Part shown: piece by piece, positions 23,853 to 31,466 of the stretch
Layout of the letters: each line of letters opens with the position of its first letter
Numbering within the stretch: the first letter of the stretch is position 1
Assembly: GCA_039923855.1 (NCBI GenBank)
Contig: JBDTBW010000048.1
Span: forward strand, 1-31,466
Direction of reading: 5' to 3'
DNA: 31,466 nt
From: 66-474 sp039923855
Lineage (GTDB): Bacteria; Pseudomonadota; Gammaproteobacteria; Xanthomonadales; Rhodanobacteraceae
The notes under the pieces: model-generated
What the model saw: the letters and a program-made list of their open reading frames with translations, nothing else
Databases searched by the model: none
What the model was told of the DNA's origin: nothing
Position numbers and translations under genes: made by a program

Positions 23853-25436
23853 TCAGCGTGTCTTTTGTGATTCTTGAGCGAGATGCTGGCGCATTTGCGC
23901 AACGACGACTTGTTGGCTGGGATCATCGCCGAAGTGCACGAGAAAATAATTGATCGTGTCGTCCAATCCCGGCCGCGGCTGATCTTTCTGGATGCTCGCT
24001 CGAAAGATCCAACCATCAGCGTTCTCGGGATGACTCTGGATCAATTGATTGGCAACGTTCCAGCCCTTGTCCCATTCATGGGTCGAATAGACGTAAATAC
24101 GCCCGAGTTCATCCAGCGTCCATGCGTCTCCTGGTACCAAAGTAAGAGCGGCCAGGTAATCATGTTCAGCATGCGCATAGTCCTGAGCAGACCTATACGC
24201 ATAACCGCGAGCAGTCCAAGCGTATTTATCTTCAGCATTCGCCTTGACGGCATGATCGCCATCGGTCACTGCCCAAGCGTATTGATGGAGGTTAACCAAC
24301 GCGTTCGCTCGCGGCTCCAGATAATTGCCGTTACCCGGATTGAAACGCAGAGCTTCCGAAAGGTAAATCACTGCGACGTCATAATAATTGTTGTCCTCCG
24401 CATACATGCCGGCTCGGCCCATTCGGGATTCTGTTCCGATCTCGCCAAAGATATGTCGATAGGAGGCGAATTGCGCTGCATGGGTGCAATCGCAATTATC
24501 AAGTCCAGCCTCAAATATAGGTGCATGATCTTGAATTAGAACCAGCAGGGGGTTGTCTCCGACATGTTGTTGCGCGGCTGATCCAACCCAGCGCATTGCC
24601 TTGGCCGAACCGCCCCATTTGGGTTCTGCGAGCCACGATAGCCGTGCGTAAATCAGGTAGTTTGATGGATCAGTGGTCAAAGCGTGCCCCGCAACCGTCA
24701 GCGCAAAATTTCTCGAATTTCTTCCGCCGCCCAAGCCGGCAACCCTGATCATCGCGGCGTAAGCAGGCACAAGGCGCGGCTCCAGCTTGACGGCCTGTTC
24801 CAGATCCGACATTCCTTCGGTCAACAGTCTTTCCATCGAGTCGAGATTTTCGCCCGGCGTAGCGGCGATGATATCGCCCCCCCGCGCATCCCAAGCCGCT
24901 GCGACATAGGCTATGCCGCTGGCCGCATACGCATAAGCACTTTGGGGAGACTCTCGTTTCCACGCGTCGACAATCGGCCGAATCTGCGGTGATACACGAT
25001 CGAAATCCATTTCGTACGTTCCATCCAGCAATCCGCGATCATTGCGATTCGCGAGTTGCCGCTGCAGCAACGCAGCCATGCGATGGTCAGCTTCGTTTGC
25101 GCGACCAGCCTCGATAAGCGCTTTTAAATCGTTGAAGTACAAACCCGTGGTCAAGAGATAGCGACAGTAAGCTTCCACCGTTTGATGCGACCAATGGCTG
25201 CCGGGCGGGTCGGGGTAGGCGAGACAGCGTTGCAACGGGTCCGTGATGGGCTCAGCTTTTTGAGCCGCGGCAAGAAACGTGCGCACTTCATCGGGCGAAA
25301 AGGGGCTGGTTCGTGGTCCCGCTTGGGCTGTTTCGGCACTCGCGACCGGTGTGTCGTGTTGCGCCCAAGTCCATGCACCCACGGCGAGCAACAAAATGGC
25401 CCCGGCAACCAACAGCCAGCGTTCGCGCGTAGTCAT
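23853..25436 (-). CDS. DUF4034/TPR-like exported protein
   Basis: The product has 527 residues. It starts with a signal anchor (MTTRERWLLVAGAILLLAVGAWTWA) and ATG 25436 is preceded by AGGGGA. The middle part (about residues 80-290) matches the pattern of DUF4034: RMAALLQRQLANRN, AYAYAASGIAYVAAAWDARGGD, AVKLEPRLVPAYAAMIRVAGLGG. The C-terminal part has TPR-like repeats (YLSEALRFNPGN, ADYLAALTLVPGD-type units, WNVANQLIQSHPEN). Such proteins are common in Xanthomonadales but have no known function. Composition is more AT-rich than the flanking genes (many AAT, GAT and ATC codons), which suggests a different history. Probable location is periplasm or inner membrane. Confidence 0.75.
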   Translation of the reverse strand: MTTRERWLLVAGAILLLAVGAWTWAQHDTPVASAETAQAGPRTSPFSPDEVRTFLAAAQKAEPITDPLQRCLAYPDPPGSHWSHQTVEAYCRYLLTTGLYFNDLKALIEAGRANEADHRMAALLQRQLANRNDRGLLDGTYEMDFDRVSPQIRPIVDAWKRESPQSAYAYAASGIAYVAAAWDARGGDIIAATPGENLDSMERLLTEGMSDLEQAVKLEPRLVPAYAAMIRVAGLGGGRNSRNFALTVAGHALTTDPSNYLIYARLSWLAEPKWGGSAKAMRWVGSAAQQHVGDNPLLVLIQDHAPIFEAGLDNCDCTHAAQFASYRHIFGEIGTESRMGRAGMYAEDNNYYDVAVIYLSEALRFNPGNGNYLEPRANALVNLHQYAWAVTDGDHAVKANAEDKYAWTARGYAYRSAQDYAHAEHDYLAALTLVPGDAWTLDELGRIYVYSTHEWDKGWNVANQLIQSHPENADGWIFRASIQKDQPRPGLDDTINYFLVHFGDDPSQQVVVAQMRQHLAQESQKTR

Positions 25437-25528
25437 GGCAGTTCCCCTGATGACTTCGCTTGACGTTATCACTGCGTACGAAAGCTGTCAGCAGGAATAA
25501 AGCCCAAAATGACAGCGTTGGACGTTGA

Positions 25529-25888
25529 CTAAGGCTCGCGCTTCAATCCATTCACCTCGAGCGCTTCCAGATACGCATTCCAATTGCGTTCTTGATTGAC
25601 GCCGAGTTCGTGCAACGTCGACCAGGAAAAGATACCAGTAGCGTGGCCGTCGGAAAATTTCAAAAGTACGCCGTAATTGCCAACCGGTTCAATCGCGTCG
25701 ATGTTGACGTCGCGTTTGCCGGGCAACAGCACTTGCTGGCCGGGGCCGTGCCCTTGCACTTCGGCGGATGGCGAATGCACGCGCAGGTATTCGCAGGGCA
25801 GCGTGAAACGCTCGCCGCTGTCGAAGGTCACTTCAAGTGCGTGCGAGGCGCGGTGCAGGGTGATGTCGGTGGGACGGGGCGCGGCCAT
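25529..25888 (-). CDS. DUF971 (gamma-butyrobetaine hydroxylase-like N-terminal) protein
   Basis: A 119-residue stand-alone DUF971 protein. Visible pattern: PTDITLHRASHALEVTFDSGERFTLPCEYLRVHSPSAEVQGHG, then IEPVGNYGVLLKFSDGHATGIFSWSTLHEL. These proteins occur alone in many Proteobacteria; a role in Fe-S metabolism has been proposed for some, which the sequence itself does not show. In Xanthomonads the gene lies downstream of hslU, as here. ATG 25888 is chosen; an upstream ATG at 25900 belongs to the repeat CCGGAATGACGAGCAAA, which also ends copy A at 12,620-12,638. Confidence 0.88.
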   Translation of the reverse strand: MAAPRPTDITLHRASHALEVTFDSGERFTLPCEYLRVHSPSAEVQGHGPGQQVLLPGKRDVNIDAIEPVGNYGVLLKFSDGHATGIFSWSTLHELGVNQERNWNAYLEALEVNGLKREP

Positions 25889-25897
25889 TTTGCTCGT

Positions 25898-26031
25898 CAT
25901 TCCGGCGTAGGCCGGAATCCATTTTGTTGTTCAAGGTAGAGCAAGATCAAAATGGAGTCCGGGTTCCGCGCGCAGCCAGCCCCGGAAGTGCTCTTGTCCT
26001 GGGCGCGGCCGGGGAATGACGATGTGTTATG
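25898..26031. repeat. dispersed composite palindrome, copy E
   Basis: TCATTCCGGC...GCCGGAATCCA on the left and CCGGGGAATGACGA on the right are inverted ends. The inner right half (ATGGAGTCCGGGTTCCGCGCG) matches copy A's second half. It lies directly before the DUF971 start. Confidence 0.7.
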
Positions 26032-26033
26032 TT

Positions 26034-26054
26034 GTCCCGAGTCCCGAGTCCCGG
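26034..26054. repeat. 7-bp tandem repeat, three units
   Basis: GTCCCGA, GTCCCGA, GTCCCGG in tandem, just after repeat copy E and before the stop codon of the next gene. Possibly a slippage product. Confidence 0.8.
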
Positions 26055-26062
26055 AATTAGAA

Positions 26063-26683
26063 TCAATACGCCCTGCCGATGTCGGAGCCCGCGTGATCGA
26101 TCCGCGGCGGCTGGCCGGCGACATCGAGCAGCGCCTGCGCGTAGGGCTCGTCGAAGCTGATGGTGGAAACTTCATCCCAAGCGAAAAACGATGGCTCGCG
26201 CAGCCACTCCGCGTCGGGTGTGATCTCCTGCAGGTTGAAACCGTCTTCCTCGATGTTCAGCAGACGGCCGATGTAACACACCTCGGTTTCTTCCTCGCTG
26301 TCCACGTGTACGCCCATCACCGCGGCGTGCTCGGCGGTGGCGCGGATCACCCGGCCGATGTCGTCCAGCGGGAAATCGCGCGGTAGACGCGGATGGATCT
26401 TGCGCAACCCGAGCGCCTTGCCGATGAAGACGTGGTGCGCTTCCGGCGCCTCGACTTCGCTGATGTCGCGCAGGCGCATCGCATACAGACCGTCGAAGGT
26501 GATCTGGTCGCCGACCACCCACAGCAGCAGGAATTCTTGGCCGACACCCGCGACATAGCCGCAGAAACTGCCTTCCTCCAGGCTCGCACGCCATACACGC
26601 ACGAGTTCGCCACGCTCCATCGCCGCGCGCAATTGCGGGCGGGGCCCGACGGCGGGCAGATGGATCACATTGGTCTTGCTCAT
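26063..26683 (-). CDS. conserved hypothetical acidic protein downstream of hslU
   Basis: The product has 206 residues, no signal peptide, and is rather acidic. The first part, after MSKTNVIHLPA, contains a beta-rich domain that reads like a small barrel (VRVWRASLEEGSFCGYVAGVG, FLLLWVVGDQITFDGLYAMRLRDISEVE). A second similar unit follows (EEETEVCYIGRLLNIEEDGFNLQEI, then FFAWDEVSTISFDEPYAQALLDVAG). The two halves look like repeats of one fold, possibly Sm/YlxS-like in shape; this is a guess. It lies 34 bases after hslU on the same strand and may be part of that operon. Function unknown. Confidence 0.75.
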   Translation of the reverse strand: MSKTNVIHLPAVGPRPQLRAAMERGELVRVWRASLEEGSFCGYVAGVGQEFLLLWVVGDQITFDGLYAMRLRDISEVEAPEAHHVFIGKALGLRKIHPRLPRDFPLDDIGRVIRATAEHAAVMGVHVDSEEETEVCYIGRLLNIEEDGFNLQEITPDAEWLREPSFFAWDEVSTISFDEPYAQALLDVAGQPPRIDHAGSDIGRAY

Positions 26684-26717
26684 GGCGCCATTCTAGCCGA
26701 CCACGCGCTGCTCTTGG

Positions 26718-28046
26718 TCACAGGATGTAGCGAGACAGGTCCTCGTCGGCGGCGAGATCCTTCAGACTGTTATCCACATAATCGGCGTCGATCAGATATT
26801 TTTCGCCGCTTTTGTCCGCAGCTTCGAAGGAGATTCTTTCCAGCAGGCGCTCCATCACGGTATGCAGCCGGCGCGCGCCGATGTTCTCGGTGCGCTCGTT
26901 GACCCGCCAGGCGACCTCGGCCAGCCGGGCGATGCCGGCCTCGGTGAACTCGATGGTGACGCCTTCGGTGCCGAGCAGGGCGACATATTGTTTGGTCAGC
27001 GCGTTGTTGGGCTCGCGCAGGATGCGCTTGAAATCCTCGACCGTGAGCGCCGAGAGTTCGACCCGGATCGGCAGGCGGCCCTGCAATTCGGGAATCAGGT
27101 CGGACGGTTTCGCCAATGAAAACGCGCCCGACGCGATGAACAATACGTGGTCGGTTTTGACCGGCCCGTACTTGGTCGACACAGTGGAACCTTCGACCAG
27201 CGGCAGGAGATCGCGCTGCACGCCCTCGCGCGACACGCCCGCCCCGCCCCAATCGCTGCGCTGACAGACTTTGTCGATTTCGTCGATGAAGACGATGCCG
27301 TTCTGCTCGCAGTTTTCGACAGCCAGCGCGCGCAGCTCGTCGTCGTTCAAGAGCTTCCCGGCTTCCTCGTCGACCAACAGCGGGCGCGCGGCCTTGATCG
27401 ACAACTTGCGCGTCTGGGTGCGGCCGCCGCCGACGTTGGCGAACATCGAACGCAACTGTTGGGACATTTCCTCCATGCCCGGCGGCGCCATGATTTCCAC
27501 GCCGATGTTGCTCGCGGAAAACTCCAGTTCGATCTCGCGGTCGTCGAGCGCGCTTTCGTGCAACTGGCGACGCAGTTTTTGCCGGGTGGCGGAATCGCTT
27601 TCGGACGGCGCTTGCGCATCCCAACCCTGGCGGTGCGGCAGCAACGCGTCGAGGATGCGTTCCTCGGCGCGTTCTTCCGCCTGCGATTGCACGCGTGCCT
27701 TGGCCTGGTCGCGGGTGAGCTTGTACGACACGTCGGCCAGATCGCGCACGATCTGATCGACGTCCTTGCCGACGTAACCGACCTCGGTGAACTTGGTCGC
27801 TTCCACTTTCACGAACGGCGCATTGGCGAGCGTGGCCAAGCGCCGCGCGATCTCGGTCTTGCCCACGCCGGTCGGGCCAATCAGCAGGATATTTTTCGGA
27901 CTGACCTCGTCGCGCAGATCTTCGGGCAACAGGGCGCGACGCATCCGCGAGCGCAGCGCCACCGCGATGGCGCGCTTGGCATCACGCTGCCCGATGATGT
28001 ACTTATCGAGTGCGGCGACGATCGCCGCCGGGGTCAGGCTCTCCAT
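26718..28046 (-). CDS. hslU: ATP-dependent protease ATPase subunit HslU
   Basis: HslU is the hexameric AAA+ unfoldase of the HslUV protease. The 442-residue product has the family's full length. The motifs are SPKNILLIGPTGVGKTEIAR (Walker A), KVEATKFTEVGYVGKDV (pore loop GYVG), the I-domain with EERILDALLP, GIVFIDEIDKV (Walker B), the VSREGVQRDLLPLVEG block and the C-terminal EDLSRYIL that docks into HslV. ATG 28046 (MESLTPAAIV) is preferred to GTG 28073. GGAG lies 11 bases upstream. The sequence is gammaproteobacterial in detail (YKLTRDQAKARVQSQAEERAEERILD). The DUF971 neighbour fits a Xanthomonad locus. See the finding on its mismatch with hslV. Confidence 0.95.
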   Translation of the reverse strand: MESLTPAAIVAALDKYIIGQRDAKRAIAVALRSRMRRALLPEDLRDEVSPKNILLIGPTGVGKTEIARRLATLANAPFVKVEATKFTEVGYVGKDVDQIVRDLADVSYKLTRDQAKARVQSQAEERAEERILDALLPHRQGWDAQAPSESDSATRQKLRRQLHESALDDREIELEFSASNIGVEIMAPPGMEEMSQQLRSMFANVGGGRTQTRKLSIKAARPLLVDEEAGKLLNDDELRALAVENCEQNGIVFIDEIDKVCQRSDWGGAGVSREGVQRDLLPLVEGSTVSTKYGPVKTDHVLFIASGAFSLAKPSDLIPELQGRLPIRVELSALTVEDFKRILREPNNALTKQYVALLGTEGVTIEFTEAGIARLAEVAWRVNERTENIGARRLHTVMERLLERISFEAADKSGEKYLIDADYVDNSLKDLAADEDLSRYIL

Positions 28047-28121
28047 CGTACATTGCGCTCCATGATGTGGCACAGGGTAAAAAGATGCTATTCCGTGCCG
28101 TGTCGTAATATGTTTTCAGTG

Positions 28122-28739
28122 TTAGGAAACACCGGCCGATCTGTCGTCTTTGCCCGTGGCCTCATCGCCGGACTGCGACTCGTCAGTGGTGGCATCGAGT
28201 GATTCGATCAGCAGGGTATCGTTGGTGTAGATGCAGATTCGCGCGGTGATCCGCATCGCGGCTTCCACGATCGCCCGCGCATCCATCTCGGTATGTTCGA
28301 GGAGCGCCTTGGCGGCGGCGTAAGCGAACGTGCCGCCCGCACCGATCGCAATCGCGCCGTCGTCCGGCTCCAGCACGTCACCGTCACCGGAGAGGAGGAG
28401 CAGGGTGTCGTTATCGGCGATGATCAACTCGGCTTCCAGGTGGCGGGTTGCCCGATCGGTGCGCCAGTCTTTCGCCGTCTCGACCGCCGCCTTACGCAGA
28501 TTGCCGCGCCAGATATCGAGTTGACTCTCGAAGCGGTCGATCAGCGTCAGCGCGTCGGCGGCGGCACCGGCGAAACCCGCTAGCACCTGACCATCGTGCA
28601 GCCGTCGCACCTTGCGCGCCCCATGCTTCACCACGACATCGCCGAGGGTCACCTGCCCATCACCGGCGAGCGCCACCTGCCCATCGCGCTTGACCGCCAG
28701 AATCGTTGTCGCATGTGGCCGCAGGGCGGAAGAAGGCAT
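28122..28739 (-). CDS. hslV: ATP-dependent protease peptidase subunit HslV
   Basis: HslV is the threonine peptidase of the HslUV complex. The 205-residue product begins MPSSALRPHA, a propeptide-like start, followed by TTILAVKRDG: Thr11 should be the nucleophile after processing. Also visible are GDGQVTLG, KHGARKVRRL, VLAGFAGAAADALTL, AKDWRTDR and the late GAGGTFAYAAAKALLEHT. The body ends at about residue 180 with IYTNDTLLIESL, then a ~25-residue acidic tail (DATTDESQSGDEATGKDD...) that most HslV proteins lack. Wording such as RATRHLEAELIIADNDTLLLLSGDGDV looks Chloroflexota-like, unlike Xanthomonad HslV. The spacer to hslU is short and AT-rich. Confidence 0.93.
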   Translation of the reverse strand: MPSSALRPHATTILAVKRDGQVALAGDGQVTLGDVVVKHGARKVRRLHDGQVLAGFAGAAADALTLIDRFESQLDIWRGNLRKAAVETAKDWRTDRATRHLEAELIIADNDTLLLLSGDGDVLEPDDGAIAIGAGGTFAYAAAKALLEHTEMDARAIVEAAMRITARICIYTNDTLLIESLDATTDESQSGDEATGKDDRSAGVS

Positions 28740-28766
28740 TGCTGGTGGTATCCCTTACGAGTCAGC

Positions 28767-28804
28767 AGTTGGCAGTAGCGGTCCGCTACTATCGGCTGCC
28801 AACT
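28767..28804. terminator. nested palindrome between topA and hslV
   Basis: AGTTGGCA (28767-28774) pairs with TGCCAACT (28797-28804), and inside it GTAGCGG (28775-28781) with CCGCTAC (28783-28789). Direct repeats CGTCACTAA follow. It could attenuate transcription from topA into hslV. No T-run is present. Confidence 0.5.
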
Positions 28805-28812
28805 ACTCGTCA

Positions 28813-31269
28813 CTAATCCGCCGTCACTAACTCTTGCTCGGCATTGGCCGTCGCCGCCTCGCGCGAGGTGTTGCCGCAGACGGTGCATTTCGCGCCGCTG
28901 CCTCGTTTGCCCGCTTCGACCATCAGCCCGCCACAGGCCGGGCAAGGGGTTGGTAACGGCTTGTCCCAGAGAGTGAAGTCGCAGGCCGGGTAGCCGTTGC
29001 AGCCGTAGAAGACCCGGCCACCCTTGCGCGAACGCTTGATGACGATCTCGTGCTTCTGGCACTTCGGACAGGTGACGCCGGTCCCCTGCGCGATATTGCG
29101 CGTCGTCTTGCACTCCGGGAAGCCGGTGCAGGCGAGGAACTTACCGAAGCGCCCCAGCTTGATCACCATTGGCTTGCCGCAGGTCTCGCAGATCTCATCG
29201 GTCGGCTCGTCGGCAACTTTCACGCGCCCGACTGAACCTTCGGCGAGTTCGACCGATGCGGCGAAGGGGCCGTAAAACTTCTCTAGGACCGGTACCCACG
29301 GGCGCTCTCCCGCCGCGATCTCATCGAGTTCTTCCTCCATGCGGGAGGTGAAGCCGATGTCGAAAATCTCCGGAAAATGCTCGACCAGAATATCGTTGAC
29401 TACTTTCCCCAGATCGGTTGGATGCAGACGCTTCTCCATCATCTCGACATAGAAGCGCGTTTGCAAGGTGGCGACGGTGGCGGCATAGGTACTCGGTCGC
29501 CCGATTCCCTGCTCTTCCAACGCTTTAACCAGGCTCGCCTCTGTGAAGCGCGGCGGCGGCTGCGTGAAGTGCTGATCCGGCGAGAGTTTCAACAGGTCGA
29601 GCGGCTCACCCTGCTGCAGCAATGGCAGCGCATCCTTATCAAGCTCGTCATCCGTGCCGTCGTCGCGTCCCTCGCGATAGACTGCCAGGAAGCCAGGGAA
29701 CTTGAGCACCGAGCCAGTCGCGCGGAAGCTGTACGGCGCTTTCTCGGTCGCCGGGCGATCTGTCGCGATCTCACGACCAGCGTCGATGTCAACCGATGTA
29801 CTATCCAGCAAGGCGGGGCGCATCTGCGACGCGACAAACCGTTGCCAGATCAGCTTGTAGAGTCGATATTGCTGCGGCGACAGGAAGCCGCGCATCGCCT
29901 CAGGATCGCGTGCGACGCCAGACGGGCGGATTGCCTCGTGAGCTTCCTGGGCCGCCTTCGCTTTACGCGTGTAGACCGGTGGTTTCTCCGGCACGAATTG
30001 CGGCCCGTACTTGGCAATGATCACGTCGCGCGCCTCGTCCTGCGCCACGCTGGCGACATTAGTCGAGTCGGTTCGCATGTAGGTGATCAGCCCGATGGTC
30101 CCCTCCGGCCCGATATCGACACCCTCATAGAGTTCCTGTGCCAGTTGCATCGTGCGGCGGACACCATAGCCGAGCTTGCGCGATGCCTCTTGCTGCAATG
30201 TGCTGGTGATGAACGGTGCGGCGGGGCGACGCTGCGTCTCGCGCGTGCGCACCTCGCGGACGATGTAGTTCGCACCCTGAAGATCGGTGGTGACGGCGGT
30301 CGCCTCGGCCTCGTTGTGGAGTTCGGCTTTCTTCCCGGCGATTTGGTTCAACGTTGCGCGGAACTGGTCTTCTTTGCGCGGCTCGGGCAACCCCAGTCGC
30401 TTGGCCAGATCGGCCTCGATGGTCCAATACTCAACCGGGACGAATGCCTCGACTTCGCGCTCGCGTTCGACGATCAGCCGCAGCGCGGCGGTCTGCACGC
30501 GCCCAGCCGAGAGCCCGCCTTTGACCTTGCGCCAGAGGAGCGGACTCACCTTGTATCCGACGAGGCGGTCGAGGACACGCCGCGCCTGTTGTGCATCGAC
30601 CATGCGCATATCGATCGGGCGGGGATTCGCCATCGCCGCACGGACCGCGCCGGGAGTAATCTCGTGGAAGACGACCCGCTGGACACGCTCGGGATCCGGG
30701 TTGGTCGCCTCGACGAGATGCCAGGCAATCGCTTCACCCTCGCGGTCAGGGTCGGTGGCGAGGAAGATCTGGTTTGCCGACTGCACGGAACCTTTCAGAT
30801 CCTTGACGATCTGCGATTTATCTTTCGAGACTAAATACTGCGGCGTGAAGTCGTGCTCGACATCAACGCCCAGCTTGCTCTTCGGCAGATCGCGCACGTG
30901 CCCCATCGAGGCGGTGACTCGATAGCCCGCGCCGAGGTACTTGGCAATCGTCTTCGCCTTCGAGGGGGACTCGACAATTACTAAACTTGTCGTCCCACGA
31001 CGCACCGGTGCAGCATCGCCCGTCGCTCGCTTGGTGGCGGCCTTCCGGGTGGCAGTCTTGGCGGTAGTCGCCTTTGTGGGCGTCGCGGCCTTGCTCGTCG
31101 CCGTTTTCGTTGCGGTTGCCTTGGCGCGCGTCGTTGGTGTTTTAGTGGCGCTTGTCGCGCGGGCAGGCTTCGCGGCGGCACTCTTCGTCGCGGTCGCCCG
31201 CTTCGTCGTCCGTTGGGGCGCGGTGCTCGCCGCGGTTACTTCCTGCTCGTCGTTATGGTTCTCGGCCAT
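28813..31269 (-). CDS. topA: DNA topoisomerase I with N-terminal basic tail
   Basis: TopA relaxes negatively supercoiled DNA. The 818-residue product opens with a low-complexity tail (about residues 15-92) rich in Lys, Thr and Ala. The Toprim domain follows (LVIVESPSKAKTI near residue 96; D173-P-D175 in DPDREGEA). The active-site tyrosine is Y397 in GLITYMRTDST. Then come AHEAIRPSG, the RPSTYAATVATLQ block, and three C-terminal zinc-ribbon units (CETCGKP...CTGFPEC; CPKCQKH...CNGYPAC; CPACGG...CTVCG). AGGA lies nine bases before ATG 31269. The wording (VTASMGHVRDLPKSKLGVDVEHDF) matches Chloroflexota/Firmicutes-type TopA rather than gammaproteobacterial TopA. Confidence 0.94.
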   Translation of the reverse strand: MAENHNDEQEVTAASTAPQRTTKRATATKSAAAKPARATSATKTPTTRAKATATKTATSKAATPTKATTAKTATRKAATKRATGDAAPVRRGTTSLVIVESPSKAKTIAKYLGAGYRVTASMGHVRDLPKSKLGVDVEHDFTPQYLVSKDKSQIVKDLKGSVQSANQIFLATDPDREGEAIAWHLVEATNPDPERVQRVVFHEITPGAVRAAMANPRPIDMRMVDAQQARRVLDRLVGYKVSPLLWRKVKGGLSAGRVQTAALRLIVEREREVEAFVPVEYWTIEADLAKRLGLPEPRKEDQFRATLNQIAGKKAELHNEAEATAVTTDLQGANYIVREVRTRETQRRPAAPFITSTLQQEASRKLGYGVRRTMQLAQELYEGVDIGPEGTIGLITYMRTDSTNVASVAQDEARDVIIAKYGPQFVPEKPPVYTRKAKAAQEAHEAIRPSGVARDPEAMRGFLSPQQYRLYKLIWQRFVASQMRPALLDSTSVDIDAGREIATDRPATEKAPYSFRATGSVLKFPGFLAVYREGRDDGTDDELDKDALPLLQQGEPLDLLKLSPDQHFTQPPPRFTEASLVKALEEQGIGRPSTYAATVATLQTRFYVEMMEKRLHPTDLGKVVNDILVEHFPEIFDIGFTSRMEEELDEIAAGERPWVPVLEKFYGPFAASVELAEGSVGRVKVADEPTDEICETCGKPMVIKLGRFGKFLACTGFPECKTTRNIAQGTGVTCPKCQKHEIVIKRSRKGGRVFYGCNGYPACDFTLWDKPLPTPCPACGGLMVEAGKRGSGAKCTVCGNTSREAATANAEQELVTAD

Positions 31270-31466
31270 TGATCTTTATCCTATGCTTCCCTTCCCGTGA
31301 ACCGACTTGTCCAATGGGATGAAGGGTGAACTAGAGTTTATGGTAAGCGTTTGGGTCAGATTCGCCCAGCTGACTGGCGGGGAAGGATCGATTCTTACCC
31401 TTGCATACGAATGAACGATACCATTGGTTGCACTATTCCAGCAGCAGCAACTGGCCTCGAACATGT
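31270..31466. other. topA leader, no gene seen
   Basis: The last ~200 bases hold no convincing gene. They are less GC-rich than the left of the window and should contain the topA promoter (on the minus strand), but I could not identify clear -35/-10 boxes. Confidence 0.5.

Noticed and set aside
28047..28073. GTG start for hslU adding nine residues
   Set aside because: The family begins at MESLTP; the extra codons are unlike other HslU N-termini.
29377..30834. 485-residue frame antisense to topA
   Set aside because: The topA frame has clear domains and the opposite frame has none; it is a shadow.

Overview
The window reads as chromosomal DNA of a GC-rich gammaproteobacterium, most likely from the Xanthomonadales (Rhodanobacter/Dyella-like). 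This rests on the family character of PlsB, HslU, SecB, GpsA, Rep and MutM, on the hslU - small acidic protein - DUF971 gene order, on a DUF4034 protein, and on dispersed palindromic repeats with GGATCCCGG / CCGGAATGACG ends. It is placed from recalled family features only; no database search was possible. No rRNA, tRNA or CRISPR array was seen.

Layout. 1-5 kb: the end of a GNAT acetyltransferase faces plsB (first acylation of glycerol-3-phosphate). A 294-bp element bounded by inverted repeats sits directly against the plsB start codon, followed by a lipoprotein gene and pyrF. 5-8.2 kb: an AI-2E-family membrane protein is followed by a small accessory zone. This holds a higBA toxin-antitoxin pair flanked by two copies of the transporter gene's 3' end, an AT-richer orphan membrane protein, and a hicAB pair whose toxin gene is frameshifted. 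8.2-13.5 kb: rep helicase, divergent from an FAD-dependent halogenase-like gene and an unrecognised gene, then mutM. 13.5-16.8 kb: a tightly overlapping four-gene ABC operon (ATPase, permease, GldG-like, DUF4340-like). 17-20.7 kb: acyl-lipid desaturase, a strong bidirectional terminator, palindromic repeats, rpmB-rpmG, and secB-gpsA. 20.8-26.7 kb: a large SNF2 helicase that lacks the expected N-terminal SWIM zinc finger, a DUF4034/TPR-like protein, DUF971 and a hypothetical gene. 26.7-31.5 kb: hslU, hslV and topA.

Several genes touch membrane lipid and envelope metabolism: gpsA makes the glycerol-3-phosphate that PlsB acylates, the desaturase adjusts acyl chains, and SecB feeds the Sec export route. 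They lie in separate transcription units.

The most striking point is at the right end. HslU looks gammaproteobacterial, but the adjoining HslV and TopA look like Chloroflexota (Thermomicrobia-type) proteins. The change in character falls in a short AT-rich gap between hslU and hslV (about 28,047-28,121). This is either an assembly chimera or an in-place replacement of one half of the HslUV protease operon by transfer; read-level evidence is needed to decide. The other notable points are the higBA module inside a duplicated gene end, and the inverted-repeat element that forms the plsB leader.
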